Shown piece after piece: positions 52,526 to 61,553 of a stretch of 64,000 bases of DNA (position 1 is its first letter; each line of letters starts with the position of its first letter). Source of the DNA: Ferrovibrio sp036381655 (lineage in GTDB: Bacteria > Pseudomonadota > Alphaproteobacteria > Ferrovibrionales > Ferrovibrionaceae); NCBI RefSeq assembly GCF_036381655.1, contig NZ_DASVCJ010000068.1, positions 58,912 through 122,911 of the forward strand, in the 5' to 3' direction. The translations under genes and the position numbers were made by a program. A model generated the notes under the pieces. The model did not search any database, had not been told where the DNA came from, and saw only the letters and a list, made by a program, of their open reading frames with translations.

Positions 52526-53497
52526 ATGACCGTGAACGGCGATTTCTCCACCATCAATCTGGGCAAAGCAGACTTCGGATCGATCTACGTTCAGCCCGAT
52601 CCCCGCGCCTATTTCCGCACCCTCGGCGCATTGGACTACGTCATCCCGCACCTGGCACGGCCGATTTTCGACCAGCTGATCGATTCACGCCAGCGGGCAA
52701 AAGGCGGCGAGCCGATCACCATTCTCGATCTCGGCTGCTCTTACGGCGTCAATGCCGCGTTGATGCGGTACGCGCTCAGCTACGATCAATTGGCCGAGCG
52801 TTATGCGGCGCTCGCCGCGCAGCCGCTCGATCCCGACGAAGTACTGGCGCTTGACCGGCAATATTTCGCCGCCTGGCCGAAACGGCGCGATGTCCGCATC
52901 ATCGGGCTGGATGTCTCGCGTGAAGCCATCTCCTACGCCATGGGATGCGGCATCCTCGACAAAGGCATCGTGGCGGATCTCGAGCAGGATGACGTTCCGC
53001 CGGCGGCGGCCGAGATTTTGTCCAAAGTCGACCTGATCGTGTCGACCGGCTGCGTCGGCTATATCAGCAGCAAGACCTTCGAGAAACTGGCGATCTGCAC
53101 CTCGAAGGACGATGCGCCATGGGTGGCGTCTTTCGTCCTGCGGATGTTCGACTATGCCGACATCGCCAGGACGCTGGAGCGGCAGGGGCTGGTGACCGAG
53201 AAATTCGAAGGCGCCACCTTCGTTCAGCGGCGCTTCCGCGACGAGGCCGAGATGCAGGCCACCTTGACGGCAGTGACCGAGCGCGGCCTCGATCCTTTCG
53301 GAAAGGAAAGCGAGGGGCTGTTTCACGCAGAGCTGTTCTTCTCGCGGCCGGAAAGCGAAGCCCTCGCCAGCCCGATCAACCAGATGGTCTCGATCGCCAG
53401 CGGCATCAACCGCAATTACGGCGCCCGTCCGATGATGGCGCCGAAGGCTATCAAAGCCGGCCGCGCCCGTCGCCCCGTCGCTGCGGCCGCATCCTAG
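52526..53497 (+). CDS. Class I SAM-dependent methyltransferase-like protein
   Basis: 323 residues from ATG 52526, 6 bp after AGGGGG; an ATG at 52520 sits on that site. SAM motif I ILDLGCSYGVNAALMRYAL, acidic strand VRIIGLDVSREAISYAM, and VDLIVSTGCVGYI as motif IV-like. A 35-residue insertion separates the first two motifs. The C-terminal tail is basic and Ala-rich. The methyl acceptor is unknown; neighbours are unrelated. Confidence 0.78.
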   Translation: MTVNGDFSTINLGKADFGSIYVQPDPRAYFRTLGALDYVIPHLARPIFDQLIDSRQRAKGGEPITILDLGCSYGVNAALMRYALSYDQLAERYAALAAQPLDPDEVLALDRQYFAAWPKRRDVRIIGLDVSREAISYAMGCGILDKGIVADLEQDDVPPAAAEILSKVDLIVSTGCVGYISSKTFEKLAICTSKDDAPWVASFVLRMFDYADIARTLERQGLVTEKFEGATFVQRRFRDEAEMQATLTAVTERGLDPFGKESEGLFHAELFFSRPESEALASPINQMVSIASGINRNYGARPMMAPKAIKAGRARRPVAAAAS

Positions 53498-53503
53498 GCC
53501 GTT

Positions 53504-54724
53504 TCAGATCACGCCCTTCTTGCGCAAGGCCGCGAGATCGGCCTCCTTGAGGCCGAGCCGCGTGCGCAGTACCTCGTCGGTGTCCTGACCGAGCAGCGGC
53601 GGGCCGCGATCGTAAGAGACCGGCGACGCCGATAGCCGCAGCGGGCTGGCCACGGTCGGCACCTTGCCTTGCCGGATATGGGGCACTTCCTTCTGCAGGC
53701 CGCGCGCCTTCACATGCGGGTCGGCGAACACCTTGTCGATGGTGTTGATCGGACCGCAGGGTACGGCGCGCTTCTCCAGGCCGGCGATCAGATCCGCCAT
53801 CGGACGCTTGCGCGTCTCGGCTTCGATCAATGGGATCAGCGCGTCGCGATTGGCGACACGGGCCGAGTTGGATGCAAAACGCTCATCGCTCGCCCATTCC
53901 GGATGGCCAAGCTCGGCCGCCAGCTTGGCGAACTGCCCGTCATTGCCGACGGCGATGATGGCGTGACCGTCGGCGCAATGGAAGACCTGATACGGCACGA
54001 CGACGGCATGGCCGTTGCCCATGCGCACCGGCGCCTCACCGGAGACGAGATAATAGAGCGCCTGGTTGGCGAGCGTCGCCACCTGCACATCGAGCAGGGC
54101 AAGGTCGATATACTGGCCTTCGTTGCTGCGGTCGCGCTGATGCAGGGCGCCGAGAATGGCGATCGTCGCATACAGCCCGGTCATGACATCGGCCAAAGCG
54201 ACGCCGGCCTTCTGCGGTCCGCCGCCGGGCAGGTCGTCCCTCTCGCCGGTGACGCTCATCAGGCCGCCCATGCCCTGGATCAGGTAATCGTAGCCCGCCC
54301 GCGGCGCATAGGGGCCGGTCTGGCCGAAGCCGGTGATCGAACAATAGATCAGGCGCGGATTGATCGCTTTCAGGCTGTCGTAATCAAGGCCGTATTTCTT
54401 CAGGCCGCCAAGCTTGTAGTTCTCGATCACCACATCGGCCTGCCGGGCCAGGTCGCGCAGGATGCGCTGGCCCTCTTCCGTCGCCATGTCGACGGTGATC
54501 GAGTGTTTGCCGCGATTGGCCGCCAGATAATAGGCGGCATCGCCGCGCTCGCCGCTTTGCGGATCCTTCAGAAAGGGCGGGCCCCAGCCGCGGGTATCGT
54601 CGCCCGCCCCGGGCTTTTCCACCTTGATGACGGTCGCCCCCAGATCGGCCAGATTCTGGGTACACCACGGCCCGGCCAGAACGCGGCTCAGGTCGAGCAC
54701 GACAATATCGTCGAGCGCGCGCAT
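53504..54724 (-). CDS. CaiB/BaiF family CoA-transferase, probably glutarate CoA-transferase
   Basis: 406 residues. Family III CoA-transferase: VLDLSRVLAGPWCTQNLADLG, KVEKPGAGDDTRGWGPPF, and catalytic Asp179 in VALADVMTGLY. It moves CoA from a donor such as succinyl-CoA onto a carboxylate. The gene lies 23 bp after glutaryl-CoA dehydrogenase on the same strand, so glutarate activation to glutaryl-CoA is the likely reaction, as for mammalian SUGCT. Confidence 0.9.
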   Translation of the reverse strand: MRALDDIVVLDLSRVLAGPWCTQNLADLGATVIKVEKPGAGDDTRGWGPPFLKDPQSGERGDAAYYLAANRGKHSITVDMATEEGQRILRDLARQADVVIENYKLGGLKKYGLDYDSLKAINPRLIYCSITGFGQTGPYAPRAGYDYLIQGMGGLMSVTGERDDLPGGGPQKAGVALADVMTGLYATIAILGALHQRDRSNEGQYIDLALLDVQVATLANQALYYLVSGEAPVRMGNGHAVVVPYQVFHCADGHAIIAVGNDGQFAKLAAELGHPEWASDERFASNSARVANRDALIPLIEAETRKRPMADLIAGLEKRAVPCGPINTIDKVFADPHVKARGLQKEVPHIRQGKVPTVASPLRLSASPVSYDRGPPLLGQDTDEVLRTRLGLKEADLAALRKKGVI

Positions 54725-54747
54725 CCCTGTTTCCTCGATCCGGAGAG

Positions 54748-55938
54748 TTACATGAAGGCCTGGATGCCGGTCTGGGCGCGGCCAAGGATCAGCGCATGGA
54801 TGTCGTGCGTGCCCTCGTAGGTGTTGACCGTTTCCAGATTCACCAGGTGGCGCATCACATGGAAATCCTCATGGATGCCGTTGCCGCCATGCATGTCGCG
54901 CGCCATGCGGGCGATTTCGAGCGCCTTGCCGCAATTGTTGCGCTTGATCAGCGAGATCATCTCCGGCGCCGCCTTGTCCTGATCCTTGAGCCGGCCGACA
55001 CGCAACGCGGCGTTGAGGCCGAGCGCGATTTCGGTCTGCATGTTGGCGAGCTTGAGCTGAATGATCTGGTTGGCCGCCAGCGGCCGGCCGAACTGCTTGC
55101 GTTCCAGAACGTAGGTGCGCGCCTGATGCCAGCAGGCTTCCGCCGCGCCCATGGCGCCCCAGGCGATGCCGTAGCGCGCGTTGTTGAGGCAGCCGAACGG
55201 TCCCTTCAGGCCCTGCACATTCGGCAGCAGGTTGTCTTCCGGCACGAAAACGTCGTCCATGACGATCTCGCCGGTGATCGACGCGCGCAGCGACAGCTTG
55301 CCCTGGATCTTCGGGGCGGAGAGGCCCTTCATGCCCTTCTCCAGCACGAAGCCGCGGATCACGCCATCTTCCGTCTTTGCCCAGACGACGAAGACATCGG
55401 CGATGGGCGAATTGCTGATCCACATCTTGTTGCCGGTAAGCTGATACCCGCCAGCCACTTTCTTGGCGCGGGTCTTCATGCCGCCGGGATCCGAGCCGTG
55501 ATCCGGTTCGGTCAACCCGAAGCAGCCGATCCATTCGCCGCTCGCCAGCTTGGGCAGATATTTCTCGCGCTGCGCTTCGCTGCCATAGGCATAGATCGGA
55601 TGCATCACCAGGCTGGATTGCACGCTCATCATCGAACGATAGCCGCTATCGACGCCCTCGACCTCGCGGGCGATCAGGCCGTAGGCAACGTAAGACGCGC
55701 CGGCGCAGCCATAGCCTTCGATGGTCGGGCCAAGCAGGCCGAGTTCGCCCATCTCGCGGAAAATCGCCGGATCCGTCTTTTCCTCACGGAAGGCTTCCTT
55801 CACGCGCGGCAGCAGCTTGTTCTGACAATAGTCGCGCGCCGTATCACGCACCAGGCGCTCTTCCTCGGTCAGCTCAGCCTCCAGGTTGAACGGATCGTCC
55901 CACTGAAAGGCGACTTTGGTCGGCGCTTGCGCATTCAT
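54748..55938 (-). CDS. gcdH: Glutaryl-CoA dehydrogenase
   Basis: 396 residues from ATG 55938 with GAGG 8 bp upstream. GcdH features: FGLTEPDHGSDPGGMKTRAK, LVFEDVFVPE-like MDDVFVPEDNLLPN, ARYGIAWGAMGAAEACWHQA, and canonical catalytic Glu375 in NTYEGTHDIHALILGRAQTG. It oxidises and decarboxylates glutaryl-CoA to crotonyl-CoA in lysine, tryptophan and glutarate breakdown. Forms an operon with the CoA-transferase and is divergent from a LysR gene across a perfect inverted repeat. Confidence 0.95.
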   Translation of the reverse strand: MNAQAPTKVAFQWDDPFNLEAELTEEERLVRDTARDYCQNKLLPRVKEAFREEKTDPAIFREMGELGLLGPTIEGYGCAGASYVAYGLIAREVEGVDSGYRSMMSVQSSLVMHPIYAYGSEAQREKYLPKLASGEWIGCFGLTEPDHGSDPGGMKTRAKKVAGGYQLTGNKMWISNSPIADVFVVWAKTEDGVIRGFVLEKGMKGLSAPKIQGKLSLRASITGEIVMDDVFVPEDNLLPNVQGLKGPFGCLNNARYGIAWGAMGAAEACWHQARTYVLERKQFGRPLAANQIIQLKLANMQTEIALGLNAALRVGRLKDQDKAAPEMISLIKRNNCGKALEIARMARDMHGGNGIHEDFHVMRHLVNLETVNTYEGTHDIHALILGRAQTGIQAFM

Positions 55939-56050
55939 GACGGTTTCCTCGGTTCGAACTGGCAATGTCCTATGCGGGAGCTAGCCCCGGCTGCTGGGGC
56001 GGCAAGCTGGCAGACCACTCATTGGCTTGCAAACGAAATCTCGCTATTAC

Positions 56051-56071
56051 TTGATAACCGTTCGTTATCAA
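56051..56071. promoter_or_regulatory. Perfect inverted repeat, candidate GcdR operator
   Basis: TTGATAAC (56051-56058) and GTTATCAA (56064-56071) are separated by 5 bp. It lies 15 bp before the LysR start and 113 bp before gcdH on the other strand. Symmetry, AT content and position are as expected for a LysR recognition site controlling both genes. Confidence 0.7.
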
Positions 56072-56086
56072 CTCGGGAGACCAATT

Positions 56087-56992
56087 TTGGCTCTACAGCG
56101 CCGTTTCCTGCCTCCGCTCTCCGCGCTGACCGCCTTCGAAGCGGCGGCACGGCATGGCAGCTTCACCGCCGCCGCGCGGGAACTCAACATCAGCCAGGCC
56201 GCGGTCAGCCGCCGGGTGCAACTTTTGGAGGAAATCCTGAAGCAGCGCCTGTTCGAGCGTATCCGGCAGCGTGTGATCCTGACCCCGGGCGGCGCCGCCT
56301 ATGCCCGCGAGTTGCAGGACTCGCTGGCCCGCATCGGCATGGCCACGGTCAACACCATGGCGGCGCGCACCGGTCAGGTCAGCCTCAACATCGCCACCCT
56401 GCCGACCTTCGGTACGCGCTGGCTGATCCCGCGCCTGCCCGATTTCGCCGATCGCCACCCCGAGATCACCGTCAATCTGCCGACGCGGGTCGAAAACTTC
56501 GACTTCACCGCCGAGCCGTTGGATGCAGCGATCTTTTTCGGCGATCCGATCGCACCGGGCGCCATTGTCGACCGGCTGATCGAGGAAGAGCTCGTTCCCG
56601 TCGCATCGCGGAGACTGCTGACGCGGCATCGCATCCGCAAGCCGGAGGACCTGTTCAAGATTCCTCTGCTGCAGCAATCGACCCGGCCGGCGGCCTGGGC
56701 CGACTGGTTCGCCGCCCTGGGCATCGCCTGCCCTCCGGTGCCGCTGGGTCCGCGCTACGGCCAGTTCGCCATGATCCTGCAGGCCGCCGTGGTGGGACTG
56801 GGCGCGGCCATCGTGCCGCGCTTCCTGGTCGAGCGGGAACTGCAAAGCCGCGACCTCGTCATCCCCTTCCCGCATTCGATCGGCAGCAAGCAGGCCTATT
56901 GCCTGTTCTATCCGGAAGCCAAGCGCAACGATCCGGCGCTGCGGGTATTCCGCGATTGGCTGATAGCGCAGGCGGGCGCCTTCAGGCGCTAA
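56087..56992 (+). CDS. LysR family regulator, GcdR-like (TTG start)
   Basis: 301 residues from TTG 56087, placed 6 bp after GGGAGA. The longer frame from 56027 would begin inside the palindromic operator region and is disfavoured. HTH: LSALTAFEAAARHGSFTAAA, then ELNISQAAVSRRVQLLEE. GcvA/GcdR-type effector domain (LNIATLPTFGTRWLIPRLPD). Divergent from gcdH and the CoA-transferase; likely activates them with glutarate or glutaryl-CoA as signal. Its end overlaps the convergent deaminase gene by 11 bp. Confidence 0.88.
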   Translation: MALQRRFLPPLSALTAFEAAARHGSFTAAARELNISQAAVSRRVQLLEEILKQRLFERIRQRVILTPGGAAYARELQDSLARIGMATVNTMAARTGQVSLNIATLPTFGTRWLIPRLPDFADRHPEITVNLPTRVENFDFTAEPLDAAIFFGDPIAPGAIVDRLIEEELVPVASRRLLTRHRIRKPEDLFKIPLLQQSTRPAAWADWFAALGIACPPVPLGPRYGQFAMILQAAVVGLGAAIVPRFLVERELQSRDLVIPFPHSIGSKQAYCLFYPEAKRNDPALRVFRDWLIAQAGAFRR

Positions 56993-57995
56993 CGCAATAG
57001 CCGCGAAGCGCGGCGAGGTGCCGCTGCCTGACGGCATCCTCGCAGAAGGCGGCATGAAAGCTGTTGGCCGCCAGGGTTATGATCTCCTCGCGGGTCAGAT
57101 CCAGCGCCTGCTGCACGGCGAGATAGTTCTCGTTCACATAGCCGCCGAAATAAGCGGGATCGTCCGAATTGATCGTCGCCATCAGACCGGCTTTCAGCAT
57201 GCGCCGCAACGGATGCTGGCGAAGATCCGTAACGACGCAAAGCCGCAGGTTCGACAGCGGGCAAACGGTCAGCGGCATCTGCAATTCAGCCAGCCGCGCG
57301 GTCAACGCTTCGTCCTCCAGGGCGCGATTGCCGTGATCGATGCGCTCGACCGCCAGCAGATCGAGCGCCTCCGCCACGTAATCCGGCGGCCCTTCCTCGC
57401 CGGCATGCGCGACGACATGCAGGCCGAGGCTGCGGGCGCGCGCAAAGACACGGGCGAATTTCGCCGGCGGATGGCCCTGTTCCGACGAATCCAGGCCCAC
57501 GCCAATGAAGCGCCGGCGCCAGCGCAGCGCCTGTTCCAGCGTCCGTTCGGCGCTGCTTTGATCCAGGTGGCGCAGAAAGCACAGGATCAGGCTGGCCGTC
57601 ATGCCATGCTGCCGCTCGGCATCCTGCATGGCATGCCAAAGGCCATCGATCACCGTCTTGAACGGTATGCCACGCTCCGTATGGCCTTGAGGATCGAAGA
57701 AGATCTCGGCATGCCGCACATTCTGCTCCGCGGCGCGGCGCAAATAGGCCGCGGCCAGATCGTAGAAGTCCTGTTCGTGCCGCAGCACGTCCATGCCCTG
57801 GTAATACAGGTCCAGAAAATCCTGCAGGCTGGAAAAGCGGTAGGCTTCGCGCAATGCCGCAACCGAGCGGTAGCGGAACGTCACGTTGTTGCGCCGGGCC
57901 AGCGCGAACATCATCTCGGGCTCGAGGCTGCCCTCGATATGGATATGCAGTTCGGCCTTCGGAAGGCCGGCAACGAAGCGTGCGATATCGGCCAT
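56982..57995 (-). CDS. Adenine deaminase (adenosine deaminase-like family)
   Basis: 337 residues from ATG 57995 (MADIARFVAGLPKAELHIHI). Zinc ligands His17 and His19, HAGEEG, and NSDDPAYFGGY of the amidohydrolase superfamily. The GLDSSEQGHPPAKFARVF motif and VERIDHGNRAL point to the adenine (AAH1-type) rather than adenosine branch, which has GxDLAGDE-like runs. It would convert adenine to hypoxanthine in purine salvage. The leader has a 14-bp palindrome. Confidence 0.88.
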   Translation of the reverse strand: MADIARFVAGLPKAELHIHIEGSLEPEMMFALARRNNVTFRYRSVAALREAYRFSSLQDFLDLYYQGMDVLRHEQDFYDLAAAYLRRAAEQNVRHAEIFFDPQGHTERGIPFKTVIDGLWHAMQDAERQHGMTASLILCFLRHLDQSSAERTLEQALRWRRRFIGVGLDSSEQGHPPAKFARVFARARSLGLHVVAHAGEEGPPDYVAEALDLLAVERIDHGNRALEDEALTARLAELQMPLTVCPLSNLRLCVVTDLRQHPLRRMLKAGLMATINSDDPAYFGGYVNENYLAVQQALDLTREEIITLAANSFHAAFCEDAVRQRHLAALRGYCVSA

Positions 57996-57998
57996 AGC

Positions 57999-58012
57999 AT
58001 AGGCTAGCCTAT
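57999..58012. promoter_or_regulatory. 14-bp perfect palindrome in the deaminase leader
   Basis: ATAGGCTAGCCTAT is fully self-complementary and ends 4 bp before the adenine deaminase ATG on the minus strand, covering the place of a ribosome site. It may be an operator, or an RNA stem that masks translation start. Confidence 0.5.
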
Positions 58013-58102
58013 CTTTGGCGGAACGACAATCGGAGGCAGCGGTGCAAAGCCGGCATCCGCCCGTTATACTGGCACCCGGAACCAGCAACAGAGGAGCAAG
58101 CG

Positions 58103-58675
58103 ATGATCGAACGCATGCCGCCGGGCGCCGGGGCGCCGATGCCGAAGCACCTGTGGTGGCTCATCGTCCTGCGCGGATCGGCTGCCCTGCTGTTCGGTCT
58201 GATCGCCGTCTTCTGGCCCGGCATCAGCCTCGATCTGCTGGTGACCCTGTTCGGCATTTATGCCCTGGTCGACGGCATGATCGCCCTGGCGGGAACATTC
58301 CGCATGACACCTGGCGAGCCGCGCCGGACCTTCATGCTGCTGACCGGATGCGTCGGCATCCTGATCGGGCTGATCAGCGTGCTCTGGCCGAAAGCGACCG
58401 TCGTTCTGCTGCTGTATTTCGTCGCCATCTGGGCTCTCTTTTTCGGCCTCCTCGAAGTCGCCGGCAGCCTGCGCATGAAGCGGGAATTCGGCCCCGACTG
58501 GCCGCTCAGCAAGGGCGGCCTGCTGCTGATCGTCTTCGGTCTGCTGCTGATGATCTTCCCCGGCGCGGTCGCGGTGGTCGCCACCTGGGTGATCGGTTTC
58601 TCGGCACTGCTGCTCGGCATCGCCCTGCTGGCCTTCGCCTGGCGCCAGCATAAACGCGACCGGACGATAATCTGA
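58103..58675 (+). CDS. HdeD family (DUF308) membrane protein
   Basis: 190 residues with about six hydrophobic segments. HdeD-like pattern: LRGSAALLFGLIAVFWPGIS, FGIYALVDGMIALAGTF, and LLLIVFGLLLMIFPGAVAVV. HdeD helps acid resistance at high cell density in E. coli, but relatives are widespread with unknown roles. Divergent from the deaminase gene and convergent with the histidine kinase gene. Confidence 0.88.
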   Translation: MIERMPPGAGAPMPKHLWWLIVLRGSAALLFGLIAVFWPGISLDLLVTLFGIYALVDGMIALAGTFRMTPGEPRRTFMLLTGCVGILIGLISVLWPKATVVLLLYFVAIWALFFGLLEVAGSLRMKREFGPDWPLSKGGLLLIVFGLLLMIFPGAVAVVATWVIGFSALLLGIALLAFAWRQHKRDRTII

Positions 58676-58690
58676 GCCGCATTCACGCTG

Positions 58691-58708
58691 GCCGCCGCCG
58701 CGGGCGGC
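58691..58708. terminator. GC hairpin between convergent genes
   Basis: GCCGCC and GGCGGC (58691-58696 with 58703-58708) fold between the convergent HdeD-like and kinase stop codons. A bidirectional transcription end is plausible, but there is no T-run. Confidence 0.3.
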
Positions 58709-58720
58709 GCGCCGCTTCGA

Positions 58721-60223
58721 TCACACCGCCGGCAGGATCAGCGTGACGATGAAACCGCCGCCGGGGCGGTTGGCGGCGACGATCGTTCCGCCCACCGCTT
58801 CGATGTTGCGCTTGGCCAGCCACAGCCCGAGGCCGAAATTGCTCTCGCCCGGATCGCGCCCTTCCTTGGCCGGCCGGAACGAAGCATGGCGCTCGAAAAT
58901 GCGGGGCAGTATTTCCGGCGGCACCCCGGGCCCGGCATCCGCCACGATCAGCAGAATGCGCCCCGTGCCGCGGTGGAGCGTGACGGTGACGACGCTGCCG
59001 ACCGGTGCGAAGCTGAGCGCGTTTTCCACCACCTGACCCAGCGCCTCGGCGATCAGGCGGCCGCCGCGCGGGGCGACAGCCTCCGACTCCACCGCGGTCG
59101 TCAGGGTGACGTTGCGCGTCACCGCCATATCCGAATAGGACTCGGCCACGTCCTCGACGAGCGCACCGAGATCGACCGGCTCGCGCGGCGGATCCAAACG
59201 GTCGGCAACGACATCGTCGATATGGCGCGCCGACCGCACCAGGGCATCGAGGCGGTCGAGCGCCGCATCGACCGCCTGCAGCGCCTGCTGACCGCGGCGG
59301 TCATCCGCCGGCAGGCGTTTGCGCAGCGGCACCAGGGCCTGCCGGATGGTTCCGAGCGGCGTCTTGAATGCATGCGCGCTTTCTTCCGCCGCCTGGCGCA
59401 ATTCGCTGGCGGTGGCGCGCAGACTGTCTTCCATGCGGTCGAAGGACACGGCGACGGCCTGCAGTTCGGGAATGCGGTTGCGCTGGGCGAAACGGCCCTC
59501 GATGCGGCGCTCGGCCACGGCACGCGCCGTCGCGGCAAAGCGGCGCAGGCCATGCCAAAGATCGAAGGCAATCAGGAAGACGATCACGGCGAAGCCCAGG
59601 TAAAGACCCGCGGCCACCTGCACTTCCGGCGCCTGCCAGTAAGGCTGGCCCAGCCTTTGCTCCGACGGTTCGGTAAGATCGTTGGATATCACCAGGGCCC
59701 AGCAGCCGCGCTGGGTGCGCACCGGCGTTATCGAGGTGATCAACTCGGTCAGGCCGTTTTCGCGGTCCAGCCTGAGCGCCAGCGGCATGTCGCCGCCGCA
59801 TGTCGCGCCGAGCTGCGACAGGACGCCGGCCTCGGCCAGTTTATTGCGCTCGCGTTCCAGTTCGTCGGGCGGAACCGGCGGCGCCGAGGCGACATAGAGA
59901 AAACCCGAATCCGAAGGCGCCTCGCTGGGGCGGAACAGCAGGCGCAGGCTGACGCCTTCGGTCTGGAATCGCGCCAGTTCCTCGCCGAGGCGGAACAGCG
60001 GGATGATGTCGGCCCGCTGCAGGCGCTCCTCGAGCACGCGGCCGACCGTCAGGCCTTTGACGCGAATGCTTTCCAGCAGCAGGCGCTGCCGGTCGATGTC
60101 GGCCTGGCGAAAGGTCACGTAGAGAATGGGCGGCAGGGCGACGAACAGCCCGAGCACGATCACTGCACGCAGGATCAGCGAGTGCCAGAGTTGCTTGGTG
60201 AGGTGTTTCTCCCGTTCAACCAT
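58721..60223 (-). CDS. Sensor histidine kinase
   Basis: 500 residues. Membrane helices near 17-36 and 203-222 frame a periplasmic sensor of about 165 residues. HAMP follows, then a His284 phospho-site in AEESAHAFKTPLGTIRQAL (PhoQ-like HxxKTPL rather than HExRTPL). The ATP lid shows VVENALSFAP, ADAGPGVPPEILPRIFERH, and FGLGLWLAKRNIEAVGG. Its start overlaps the response regulator stop by 8 bp. The signal is unknown; coupling to a lipoprotein gene suggests an envelope cue. Confidence 0.93.
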   Translation of the reverse strand: MVEREKHLTKQLWHSLILRAVIVLGLFVALPPILYVTFRQADIDRQRLLLESIRVKGLTVGRVLEERLQRADIIPLFRLGEELARFQTEGVSLRLLFRPSEAPSDSGFLYVASAPPVPPDELERERNKLAEAGVLSQLGATCGGDMPLALRLDRENGLTELITSITPVRTQRGCWALVISNDLTEPSEQRLGQPYWQAPEVQVAAGLYLGFAVIVFLIAFDLWHGLRRFAATARAVAERRIEGRFAQRNRIPELQAVAVSFDRMEDSLRATASELRQAAEESAHAFKTPLGTIRQALVPLRKRLPADDRRGQQALQAVDAALDRLDALVRSARHIDDVVADRLDPPREPVDLGALVEDVAESYSDMAVTRNVTLTTAVESEAVAPRGGRLIAEALGQVVENALSFAPVGSVVTVTLHRGTGRILLIVADAGPGVPPEILPRIFERHASFRPAKEGRDPGESNFGLGLWLAKRNIEAVGGTIVAANRPGGGFIVTLILPAV

Positions 60224-60941
60224 GGCGCCAGCGATAGCCGAAACCCGGGTAGGTTTCGATCGCGTCGAAATCCGGATCGAGGTCGCGGAACTTCTGCCGG
60301 ATGCGCTTCACCATGGCGCGGACATTGGCGCGGTAGCCGTCCGGCCCTTGACCCGCCTCGAATCCGACGCCGCGCACCGCGTCGTAGATTTCGCGATAGC
60401 CGACGTCGCGTCCGATCCGCTGCGCCAGCAGTTGCACCACCTTGAACTCGCCATGCGTAAGGTCGACCTGCTGCCCGTTCCAGGACGCCCGCGCGCTGCC
60501 GACATCGAGCAGCAATCCCGCGGCTTCCTGCTCGGGCGGGCTGCCGCTCGCCGCCGGCTGTTTCGTGGACAGCGCAATGCGCAGGCGCTGCAGGATGATG
60601 GCAAAGCTCTTGCTCTTATCGACGAAGTCGACCGCGCCGAGCCGCAGCCCCTTCTCCTCGAAAATCGGCTGATTAAGCCCGGTCAGAAAAAGAACCGGCA
60701 GATCGTGTCCGGCGGCGCGCAGACGTTCCAGCGTTGCCGGTCCATCCGGATCCGGCATCTGCCAGTCGAGCAGCAGGGCGGCAGCCCGGTTGCCTTTGGT
60801 GATCCAGTCCAGCAGCGGCGCCCCGCCCTCGAACGTGATCGCCCGGTAGCCGGCCTCTGCGAGATTGGCGGATACGGTGTCGCGGAACAGGCCGTCATCG
60901 TCCACGACAGCAATCAGCGGTGCATCAGCGGCTAGCGGCAT
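60216..60941 (-). CDS. Response regulator with OmpR-type winged helix
   Basis: 241 residues. Receiver: acidic pocket VVDDDGLF, phosphoacceptor Asp59 in LLLDWQMPDPDG, Lys109 in DFVDKSKS. A C-terminal DNA-binding domain has LTHGEFKVVQLLAQRIGRDV and YRANVRAMVKRIRQKFRDLD. The end ETYPGFGYRWRHG is typical. Overlaps both neighbours (17 bp with the lipoprotein gene, 8 bp with the kinase), so the three are expressed together. Confidence 0.94.
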   Translation of the reverse strand: MPLAADAPLIAVVDDDGLFRDTVSANLAEAGYRAITFEGGAPLLDWITKGNRAAALLLDWQMPDPDGPATLERLRAAGHDLPVLFLTGLNQPIFEEKGLRLGAVDFVDKSKSFAIILQRLRIALSTKQPAASGSPPEQEAAGLLLDVGSARASWNGQQVDLTHGEFKVVQLLAQRIGRDVGYREIYDAVRGVGFEAGQGPDGYRANVRAMVKRIRQKFRDLDPDFDAIETYPGFGYRWRHG

Positions 60942-61449
60942 CGTGGGTAATCCTCACCAGGCAACGGTCGGTGTCGGCATTTCTTTCCGTCGTCCCATTC
61001 ACCTCGTATTGCAGAGTGTAGAAGTCGTTGCGGGCCGTATCGAGATATAGATACGCCGCCAGGACGCATTCGCCATCGCGGAATTCCAGCACACGGGCCG
61101 GTGGCGCTTCGCGCTCGGCGGTCGGCGTGCCGAACAGCCGCGTCAGACCGTCTCGATTGAGCCCGATGACATCGGGAACCTCGTCAGGGTTGACCGGCGG
61201 CGGTGGCGCCGGCGCGGCGGCGGTCGCTGTCGGCACCGGCGGCTTCTTCTGCGGAATCGGCACGGAACCTGGCTTGCGCCCTTCGGGAACCGGCGGCGGC
61301 AGCGGCACCATGTTCACAGGCGGCGGCGGTGGCGCGGCGGGCGGCGGATTCAGCAGATCGCAGCCAGCCAGAATCAGCAATCCGGCGACCGTCAGGAACA
61401 AACCGGCGGCGGCGCGTTGTTTATGGACAAAGGGGGTTCGCATGCGCAT
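60925..61449 (-). CDS. Proline-rich lipoprotein upstream of a two-component pair
   Basis: 174 residues from ATG 61449; ATG 61443 is equally possible. Lipobox LLILAGC near residue 30, then a Pro-rich region (PPPAAPPPPPVNMVPLPPP and KKPPVPTATAAAPAPPPP), then a globular part with IGLNRDGLTRLFGTPTAERE and EFRDGECVLAAYLYLD, which resembles SmpA/OmlA-type repeats. Possibly an outer-membrane sensor or partner for the kinase. Function unknown. Confidence 0.75.
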   Translation of the reverse strand: MRMRTPFVHKQRAAAGLFLTVAGLLILAGCDLLNPPPAAPPPPPVNMVPLPPPVPEGRKPGSVPIPQKKPPVPTATAAAPAPPPPVNPDEVPDVIGLNRDGLTRLFGTPTAEREAPPARVLEFRDGECVLAAYLYLDTARNDFYTLQYEVNGTTERNADTDRCLVRITHDAASR

Positions 61450-61553
61450 GACGATACGCAAGCGTCGCGCAACGGGAAAGTCGTGTCGTGTCTGTGAATG
61501 GCAGCGGCGCAAAAACAACCTGAAGCTATTTGTTTATCAATATATCAGTAATT

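Noticed and set aside
54796..57000. 734-codon plus-strand frame over gcdH and the LysR gene
   Set aside because: Crosses a divergent promoter and two real genes; composition is that of a shadow frame.
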